Below are positions 6,408 to 12,181 of a stretch of DNA of 12,181 nt, in pieces. Source of the DNA: JAATFY01 sp049276515 (lineage in GTDB: Bacteria > Pseudomonadota > Alphaproteobacteria > UBA9219); NCBI GenBank assembly GCA_049276515.1, contig JBASWO010000001.1:1-12181 (forward strand), written 5' to 3'. How positions within the stretch are numbered: position 1 is the stretch's first letter; every line of letters begins with the position of its first letter. A model generated the notes under the pieces. It was given only the letters and a program-made list of their open reading frames with translations, did no database searches and was not told where the DNA came from. A program made the translations under genes and the position numbers.

Positions 6408-8936
6408 ATGTATTTAGGCATCGATCTAGGCACCTCAAACAGTGTCATTGCTGGAATTGAAAGCGGCGAAGCTCGGGTTTTCCGTCCTGCCGATGGCGGC
6501 GAAGTTTTGCCATCTGTGATCTATATCGATAAGCGTGGTCACCGTTTGTACGGCCGCAGAGCCCATGACCAAGCTTTGGTTTCACCAGAAAATGTAGCGG
6601 CTGGCTATAAGCGTTTGATGGGATCATCAACGCCCATTGAGATTAAAGGTGCTGAACTCAAATTAACGCCTGAAGAATGTTCGGCTGAAATCATTCGCCA
6701 ACTTTTAGGACAGGCTGCTACCGAAACGGGTAGCGATAAAATTACTGGCGCTGTCATTACAATCCCAGCCGCTTTTAATCAGATGCAATCTGAAGCCACC
6801 TTGCGTGCTGCAAAAATGGCAGGCTTAGAGCGCGTTGATTTACTGCAAGAACCCATCGCTGCGGCTATGGCTGCCATGGAAGGTGCTAAACGCTCCGGCC
6901 AATTTCTCGTTTATGATTTAGGTGGCGGCACTTTTGACGTCGCTCTTGCTCAAGCCATCAATGGCGAAGTGAATATCGTCACTCATCAAGGCATCAATAT
7001 GCTGGGTGGTCGTGACTTTGATCGCATGCTTGTCAATGAAGTGGTTCGTCCCTGGTTGCTGGCTAACTTTGATTTACCTGAAAACTTCCAGCGCGATCAA
7101 CAATACCGCCGCCTCATTCGTGTTGCTCAACTCGCCGCTGAAAAAGCTAAAATTGATTTATCCTCTGTTGAAGAAACAACCATATTTGCGTCTGATGAAG
7201 AAATTCGTCTTACAGATCAAAGTGGTGTTGATATCTTCTTAGATGCACATGTTACGCGTGCACAATTGGAAGAAATGATCCGCAATCCTATCATGCAGAC
7301 CATTGAATTAGTCCGCAATATGCTGACAGAAAATAACTATAAGAATGAAGATATTGACCGGATTGTTTTTATTGGTGGTCCGAGCCGCATTCCTCTTGTG
7401 CGCCAGATGGTCTCCAATGAGCTCGGTATTGCAGCAGATCTGAAAACAGACCCTATGACAGCGGTTGCAGTTGGAGCTGCTTACTATTCTGAAAGCCGCC
7501 AATGGAACAAAGACAATGTAAGTGCACCCAAACCAAAACAAGCTTCAGCTGAAGTGCCGGATGAGCCCAATCTCTCATTCCAGTTCACATCACGCACACC
7601 GGATGACAAAACGGTTTTGACGCTCAAAGTCAAAGGCGGCAGAGCAACGCAGCGCAAACTACAAATCAACTCGAAAGAATGGGATTCAGGTGCGCTTCCT
7701 GTAAGCGACGGATTAACGATCGCTGTACCTTTAAAGGCAATGGGTGAAAACACCTTTAATGTACAGGTCTTAGATGAAGGTGGCAAAAATCTCCCCCAAC
7801 ACGACCAGACCTTGGTCATTACGCGCCTTGTTGCTTCTACCGGCAATATTCCTGCAGCGCAGACTGTTGCCGTCAAAGCCTTAGATCATGCTTATGCTCA
7901 AGAAAATGTGCTTCTTTCTTTAGTGAAGAAAGGCGACGTTCTTCCGGCACGCGGTCAAATCCAATTTAAGAGTGCGCGCGCTTTAAAGCCGCATGAAACT
8001 GGCCATCTTAATTTCGAGTTGTTTCAGGTCGAATATCCAGATCGGATAGATCTCAATCTCTGTGTTGGCGTTTTCCGCATTGGTGGCGAAGACTTACCAG
8101 ATGCCTATCTGATTAAAGAGGGTGATCCGATCACGTTTGATTGGATGATGAGCGATAGCGGCATTTTGCAAGCAACCGTGAAACTTGATAATGGCGTTAA
8201 TGGACCCCTGGAACTCAAGGCTCCTCGTTTTTATGCGCCCCAAGCTGGACAAATTTCATTTAATGGTGAGGACGGCGTACGCTTTACTCAATCCATTATT
8301 AAGCAGGGCGAAGAAGAATGGGGCGATCTTGCGGCTGCAGTTGGTCCTGAGGGTGGTCCTGAGATTAATCTTCTTAAGACACGTCTCGGTGAACAACGCG
8401 AAATGTTAGAAGAAGCCAATCAAGATGGCGAAGCCATCCGCCGCATTGCTGAAGAAGCACGCTTCATTCGTCAAGATATTGCAAGAGTCGGTAAAAAGCA
8501 TCGCGGCGCCCTCCTTCAACGCCGCCTTGGAAAAATGTCTGCCGTCTTTAATCGCATTGCCCGTGGTCACGCTGAAAAAGTCGAGTCCGCACGCTTTGAT
8601 AATCACTCTTTCAAAGTGCAGCAAATTATCGATAGCGGTGAGCCACAGGGATATGATGATGCAGATCTGCACTTAGCAGAAATGCGCGATCTGTTTTTCA
8701 GCATTGCATGGCGCGATCCGGATTATGTTTATACCTGGTATAAACGCTTGGTCAGCGAGCCTTATTTATTCCCCGATGCTGGTGAATTTTCTGACATGGT
8801 TAAAAAAGGCGAAGAGCTTCAAAAACAAGGTGAGCGCGAAAAGCTTAAAGATCTTGTCAACGATATGCTTAATGCCCGTGTGGCGCTGGGCGCTAGCGAT
8901 ATTGCCGGAGAACTCGCAACTATTGTCAAAGCGTGA
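6408..8936 (+). CDS. Non-canonical Hsp70-family protein with extra beta segment and long helical C-terminus
   Basis: An 842-residue Hsp70-family ATPase, about 200 residues longer than DnaK. The nucleotide-binding domain spans residues 1-363 with the phosphate-1 motif GIDLGTSNS (4-12), the DnaK-K70-like lysine K68 in YKRLMG, E148 in LLQEPIAAA, the phosphate-2 motif YDLGGGTFDVAL (169-180) and the adenosine motif IVFIGGPSRIP (319-329). ATPase activity is thus likely. The conserved leucine-rich interdomain linker of DnaK is absent; residues 364-388 are polar and Pro/Lys-rich. Next comes an added beta-rich segment, about 389-473. A diverged substrate-binding beta fold follows at about 505-600, with LPARGQIQFKSA, LCVGVFRIGG and SDSGILQATVKL. 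From 655 to 842 the protein is mostly helical and charged, with an aromatic patch SIAWRDPDYVYTWYKRL. The ATG at 6408 gives the classic Hsp70 N-terminus; an in-frame TTG at 6381 is disfavoured. A companion gene follows after 51 bases. Its clients are unknown. Confidence 0.9.
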   Translation: MYLGIDLGTSNSVIAGIESGEARVFRPADGGEVLPSVIYIDKRGHRLYGRRAHDQALVSPENVAAGYKRLMGSSTPIEIKGAELKLTPEECSAEIIRQLLGQAATETGSDKITGAVITIPAAFNQMQSEATLRAAKMAGLERVDLLQEPIAAAMAAMEGAKRSGQFLVYDLGGGTFDVALAQAINGEVNIVTHQGINMLGGRDFDRMLVNEVVRPWLLANFDLPENFQRDQQYRRLIRVAQLAAEKAKIDLSSVEETTIFASDEEIRLTDQSGVDIFLDAHVTRAQLEEMIRNPIMQTIELVRNMLTENNYKNEDIDRIVFIGGPSRIPLVRQMVSNELGIAADLKTDPMTAVAVGAAYYSESRQWNKDNVSAPKPKQASAEVPDEPNLSFQFTSRTPDDKTVLTLKVKGGRATQRKLQINSKEWDSGALPVSDGLTIAVPLKAMGENTFNVQVLDEGGKNLPQHDQTLVITRLVASTGNIPAAQTVAVKALDHAYAQENVLLSLVKKGDVLPARGQIQFKSARALKPHETGHLNFELFQVEYPDRIDLNLCVGVFRIGGEDLPDAYLIKEGDPITFDWMMSDSGILQATVKLDNGVNGPLELKAPRFYAPQAGQISFNGEDGVRFTQSIIKQGEEEWGDLAAAVGPEGGPEINLLKTRLGEQREMLEEANQDGEAIRRIAEEARFIRQDIARVGKKHRGALLQRRLGKMSAVFNRIARGHAEKVESARFDNHSFKVQQIIDSGEPQGYDDADLHLAEMRDLFFSIAWRDPDYVYTWYKRLVSEPYLFPDAGEFSDMVKKGEELQKQGEREKLKDLVNDMLNARVALGASDIAGELATIVKA

Positions 8937-8987
8937 CAGCTCAGCCCCTTTCCGCTAATCTGATTTCTATCAACTAAAGGCAGAACA

Positions 8988-9662
8988 ATGCTCGATTTAA
9001 ACTTTAAAAACCTCGATGCCGCAGCAACTCAAGAACTATTGTTGGATATCGCCAATGATATATCGCCGGTTAATCTTCCTGCGGATAAAACAGTAGTTCA
9101 GGTCGCTGATCTGCCTTTTTATGACGAGTTCAAGCTTTATACTTTATCGGATACGACACTGCCTGCGCCTAACACGCGTTACATCCTTCACAAGAAGGGT
9201 GACACAACCCTGATGAATTGGACCAACGAGCCCATTTACTCTGTGAATGAACGCGCACCCATTAAGCTTGATCGTAAGATTGCCGTCTCTTACGCAAAAT
9301 TCTTTTTCCATTTTGTGCGCGGTCAATTGGGCCGTTTCATTATCGTAGAAAAGCCAGAAGAAGTAACCTGGCTTCCCAATGCCAACGACAAAGAAAAAGC
9401 TGAAGTTGCTGAACGTTTAATGCCCGTGACCTACAAGGGCATTGGCCGCGATAATCTTATGACGCTTACAGCTACTGTTATCTTCAAAAATGCTTTGTTC
9501 AAGACCGATATTAAAGTCGCACCTTATGAGATGGATGTGTTTGATCCCGATGCTGGTGCTCCAGAGCACTTCACGATTGGCCAAATGAAACTGACCAATG
9601 AAGAATTGCTACTGGAAGACCGCAATGTGCCGGTCGATCCACCACCCGGTGAATTCGGCTAA
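8988..9662 (+). CDS. Unrecognised 224-residue protein downstream of the Hsp70-family gene
   Basis: I do not recognise this family. ATG at 8988 follows AAAGG at 7 bases. No signal peptide or transmembrane helix is seen. Residues 1-25 look like an amphipathic helix (NLDAAATQELLLDIANDI). The central part has DLPFYDEFKLYTLSD (41-55), a strand-rich TRYILHKKGDTTLMNW (63-78), then an aromatic segment SYAKFFFHFVRGQLGRFIIVE (101-121) that is the most distinctive element. A second strand-rich part at 157-182 is followed by an acidic, Pro-ending tail (DPPPGEFG). Composition suggests a compact cytosolic mixed alpha/beta protein. It follows the Hsp70-family gene by 51 bases on the same strand with no terminator between, so co-transcription is likely. 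A partner, co-factor or client role is plausible by position only. The stop lies 6 bases from the convergent trxA stop. Confidence 0.78.
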   Translation: MLDLNFKNLDAAATQELLLDIANDISPVNLPADKTVVQVADLPFYDEFKLYTLSDTTLPAPNTRYILHKKGDTTLMNWTNEPIYSVNERAPIKLDRKIAVSYAKFFFHFVRGQLGRFIIVEKPEEVTWLPNANDKEKAEVAERLMPVTYKGIGRDNLMTLTATVIFKNALFKTDIKVAPYEMDVFDPDAGAPEHFTIGQMKLTNEELLLEDRNVPVDPPPGEFG

Positions 9663-9668
9663 CGCTGT

Positions 9669-9995
9669 TTAGACGTTTTCTTTAAGCCAAGCTTGCAAAG
9701 CCTGCTTTGGTAAGGCTCCAACTTTGGTAGCCTTCAATTGACCATCTTTGAAAAGCATCATGGTTGGAATACCACGAATGCCGTACTTCGAAGGTGTCAT
9801 GGGATTTTCATCAACATTCATTTTTGTGATCGTTACTTGATCACCCATTTCGCCGGCGAGCTCTTCAAGAATGGGGCCAATCATTTTGCAAGGCCCGCAC
9901 CATTCCGCCCAGAAATCAACCAAAACAGGCTGTCCTGATTTGAGGACTTCGGCATCAAAGTTGGTATCGGTAACGGGCTTCGTGGCGGCTGACAT
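9669..9995 (-). CDS. trxA: Thioredoxin
   Basis: Cytosolic dithiol-disulfide oxidoreductase that reduces disulfides in targets such as ribonucleotide reductase and is recycled by thioredoxin reductase. The 108 residues are the standard single-domain length. The active site is WCGPCK with C33 and C36, the buried acidic residue is D27 in VDFWAEW, and the cis-proline is P77 in RGIPTMMLF. The C-terminal helix is ALPKQALQAWLKENV. ATG at 9995 follows AAGGAG at 6 bases. It lies 77 bases downstream of addA on the same strand, the usual alphaproteobacterial addA-trxA order. A weak hairpin terminator in between suggests it may also have its own transcript. Nothing about the protein is unusual. Confidence 0.97.
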   Translation of the reverse strand: MSAATKPVTDTNFDAEVLKSGQPVLVDFWAEWCGPCKMIGPILEELAGEMGDQVTITKMNVDENPMTPSKYGIRGIPTMMLFKDGQLKATKVGALPKQALQAWLKENV

Positions 9996-10038
9996 GCGAA
10001 TCTCCTTGGAAAAATCTGTCCCTCTTATTTAGGACTGG

Positions 10039-10057
10039 AAAAGCCTTATATCAAGGC
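10039..10057 (-). terminator. Weak intrinsic terminator-like hairpin between addA and trxA
   Basis: Read on the minus strand, GCCTT and AAGGC form a five-pair stem (10053-10057 with 10043-10047) around a five-base loop and are followed at once by TTTT (10042-10039). It is correctly placed 16 bases past the addA stop. The short stem and U-run suggest partial rather than full termination before trxA. Confidence 0.45.
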
Positions 10058-10072
10058 CCTGAAATTGCGTTT

Positions 10073-12181
10073 TTAGAGTAATTCCATAAGTTTTGGTGCG
10101 TAAGTCCAAAGCAGAAAACAACGCACGGTACGGCCCGGATAAATGGCCTCTAAGACACCCTTATAATCGGCCATCTGCAGGCGGTATGGCTCAGGAACAG
10201 CCTCAATTTTCTCGGGCGGTGGGCGATTTGTTTTGTAATCCACAATCCAGATTTCGTCGCCCTTGAGGCATAAGCGATCCACTTGCCCAGAGACAACCCT
10301 GCCGTGCACAAGACCAACCAAGGGCACCTCAGCGCGGCTTGCTGCGCCAAATAAGGGTGCATAAAGAGGATTGCGAATGAGGTTTCTGAGCACCTCATCT
10401 TTGATTTCTTTTTGCTGCTCAGGCGTCAAGCCATGCTGTGGATTTAGAAGAAAACGAGATGCAGCTTCATCGCGCTTGGCATCCACAACATCGGGTAAAC
10501 TTTGTAAGAGACGGTGAATGATACGGCCACGAACAAATCGGCTGTCGGGTGTTGCTGTTGCCATTTCTTGGATGTGCCGTGATGGCGCTAGCGTTCTTGG
10601 TGCCGGCAATTCTTCTACTGCATTTTCTTTTGCCCAAGCTGGCAAAGAAGGAGGTTCTGCCTTTAGAGGCGCTTTTTCTTTTCTCAATTGAGTTTTGATT
10701 TCAGGATCTGCAATCACAATCTCTGCTGGCGTTTGAGGATCTATAAAGCCCGGCTGATGTAAGGCTTTTAATCCATCATGGACTTGGTAATACCAGCTCT
10801 CACTCATAGATTGATTACCAGTCTCCCATCCACATACATAAAGGCGATTTGCGGCGCGCGTCAGCGCTACATATAAAAGCCGGCGATATTCTTGCATTTG
10901 TTTAAGACGCGCTCTTTCCCAAAGAGGTTTAATGACGCCGCGCTTTGGTTGACGGGCCAGATAAAAAGGAATCTCGTTCTTATCCCACAAAAGTTTTGGC
11001 ACATCTTGCGTGCGCGGCACTTTTGATGTGTCTGGCAAAAAGACGATGGGTGCTTCAAGTCCTTTAGATGCATGCACAGTCATAATACGCACCTGCCCGC
11101 CACTGCGATCAAGTTCACGCTTAATTTCTGTTTCTGTTGCCATCAACCATTGTAAGAAATGCTGCATGGAGGGACTGTGACGACGACTGAAATCCTGCAC
11201 AGCATTTAAAAGTTCGTCGATTGGATCAAGGGCATCTGGTCCAAGGCGCGACCAGAGAGCATGACGACCACTTACAAGACTTGCGGGACAAGCTTCACTG
11301 AGTAAGGATGATAAAAAAGTGAAAGGCGAGACAAAATCCACTCGATCGAGCCAACCTAAAAGATAGCTATATTCCTTTATAAAGGCGCTATTTTCACTGA
11401 GGCTGGCCCAGAGACTTCCCTCGCGCTTGATAGCCAAATCCATTAGCTGATCTTCGCTAATATTCAGCAAAGGTCCGCGTAACACGGTTGCCAAGTTTAA
11501 ATCATCTTCAGGCAGTAGGACGAATTGCATCATGGCGAGCAAATCCATGACCGGTAATTGTTTGACGAGATACATACGATCAACGCCCGTAACATCGATG
11601 TGCTGATTTTTAAGTGCGCGCACCATAAGATCGGCAAAACGACCGCGGCGGCGCAGCAAAATCATAATATCACCAGCCCCAATCGGGCGATCATACCCTG
11701 GCAAAACTTCTTTCACGGTCAGCCAATTTTTAATCGTGGTTGCGATCTGTTTTGCTAATTCTGCTTGAGGATCATGCTCAGGCTCATAACCAAGCGGGAG
11801 AACCCAGTCTTCAGAGGCTTTATCTTTAGGAGGTGTTTGCAGCAATGGCCAAACTTCAACACGACCCATCTTCTCAGGTTGGTGAGGGCGCGGCGATGCT
11901 GCAAAATGCTGCATGGGCTCTGACGATACCCCCTCATGCTGACCCGAGAAAACCGCATCAACAGCTTTTAAGATAGCTGGGGCTGATCGGAATGAGACAC
12001 GCATGGGCACTTCATCATATATTTTATCAGCATCTTCTATGCGTTTTGCAAAATAACTGCGCATCTCTGCAAAAGCTTCAGGATCAGCGCGCTGAAAACT
12101 AAAGATGGATTGTTTTTCGTCTCCAACCACAAAAAGCGTGCGGTTTTCATCACTATGAATGCCGCTACCCGCAAAAAACTC
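10073..12181 (-). CDS. addA: Double-strand break repair helicase-nuclease AddA (N-terminal part outside window)
   Basis: AddA is the helicase-nuclease subunit that with AddB resects double-strand breaks for RecA loading, the RecBCD counterpart in Alphaproteobacteria. The frame is open to the window edge, giving 702 visible residues; the first several hundred, including Walker A, are missing. Visible UvrD-type helicase motifs are VVGDEKQSIFSFQRADP (visible residues 18-34), VHASKGLEAPIVFLP (369-383) and RRLLYVALTRAANRLY (433-448). The C-terminal PD-(D/E)xK nuclease domain begins near GRIIHRLLQ (552-560). Its core is GQVDRL with D635 and VDYKTNR with D648 and K650, then YRLQMADYKG. The nuclease residues are intact, so this should be an active AddA rather than a nuclease-dead relative. 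addB is expected upstream, beyond the window. trxA follows downstream. The GTG at 12130 is an internal Val codon, not a start. Confidence 0.95.
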   Translation of the reverse strand, partial: EFFAGSGIHSDENRTLFVVGDEKQSIFSFQRADPEAFAEMRSYFAKRIEDADKIYDEVPMRVSFRSAPAILKAVDAVFSGQHEGVSSEPMQHFAASPRPHQPEKMGRVEVWPLLQTPPKDKASEDWVLPLGYEPEHDPQAELAKQIATTIKNWLTVKEVLPGYDRPIGAGDIMILLRRRGRFADLMVRALKNQHIDVTGVDRMYLVKQLPVMDLLAMMQFVLLPEDDLNLATVLRGPLLNISEDQLMDLAIKREGSLWASLSENSAFIKEYSYLLGWLDRVDFVSPFTFLSSLLSEACPASLVSGRHALWSRLGPDALDPIDELLNAVQDFSRRHSPSMQHFLQWLMATETEIKRELDRSGGQVRIMTVHASKGLEAPIVFLPDTSKVPRTQDVPKLLWDKNEIPFYLARQPKRGVIKPLWERARLKQMQEYRRLLYVALTRAANRLYVCGWETGNQSMSESWYYQVHDGLKALHQPGFIDPQTPAEIVIADPEIKTQLRKEKAPLKAEPPSLPAWAKENAVEELPAPRTLAPSRHIQEMATATPDSRFVRGRIIHRLLQSLPDVVDAKRDEAASRFLLNPQHGLTPEQQKEIKDEVLRNLIRNPLYAPLFGAASRAEVPLVGLVHGRVVSGQVDRLCLKGDEIWIVDYKTNRPPPEKIEAVPEPYRLQMADYKGVLEAIYPGRTVRCFLLWTYAPKLMELL

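Noticed and set aside
7484..7876. Minus-strand open frame of about 130 codons inside the Hsp70-family gene
   Set aside because: Antisense to the inserted beta segment, no ribosome-binding site noticed, and a Ser/Thr/Cys-rich low-meaning product.
9696..9709. CAAAGC/GCTTTG inverted repeat near the 3' end of trxA
   Set aside because: It is inside coding sequence, has only two central bases and no T-run on either strand, so it is not a credible terminator.
1..12181. Mobile elements, CRISPR arrays, tRNA or rRNA genes
   Set aside because: No transposase or integrase motifs, no regularly spaced direct repeats, and no cloverleaf or rRNA-like sequence were seen in the window.

Overview
The window looks like chromosomal DNA from an alphaproteobacterium of moderate to low GC. 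Three things point there: a long-form hibernation factor gene followed by ptsN, a DUF1150 gene (a family centred on Alphaproteobacteria), and addA followed directly by trxA. The sequence does not support an assignment to order or genus. There is no sign of phage, transposon, CRISPR, tRNA or rRNA. Genes are tightly packed, codon style is uniform by eye, and no gap exceeds 180 bases.

Layout. (1) 2-1050, plus strand: the 3' part of hpf (long form) and ptsN, a nitrogen-PTS regulatory pair. (2) 1054-2179, minus strand: DUF1150, then a 262-residue protein I do not recognise, with a GTG start. (3) 2356-4379, plus strand: a two-gene unit of a ferritin-like di-iron protein and alanine dehydrogenase (ald). 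(4) 4376-6286, minus strand: an RsmB/NOP-family rRNA m5C methyltransferase and an unrecognised 156-residue, probably beta-rich protein with a basic tail. (5) 6408-9662, plus strand: an unusual 842-residue Hsp70-family protein and an unrecognised 224-residue companion. (6) 9669-12181, minus strand: addA (5' end outside the window) and trxA.

How the genes relate. Most are housekeeping: ribosome hibernation and PTS regulation, alanine catabolism, rRNA modification, double-strand break repair and thiol redox. The least conventional part is region 5. The Hsp70 keeps its ATPase residues but lacks the canonical interdomain linker. It also carries an extra beta-rich segment before a diverged substrate-binding fold and a long non-canonical helical C-terminus. 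It is followed by an uncharacterised gene with no DnaJ or GrpE nearby. If the window holds an undescribed system, this chaperone pair is the best candidate, followed by the di-iron protein/ald unit. No biochemical function is demonstrated for either.

The three convergent junctions (ptsN/262-aa, ald/156-aa, 224-aa/trxA) have only 3, -4 and 6 bases between stop codons, so opposing transcripts probably overlap.
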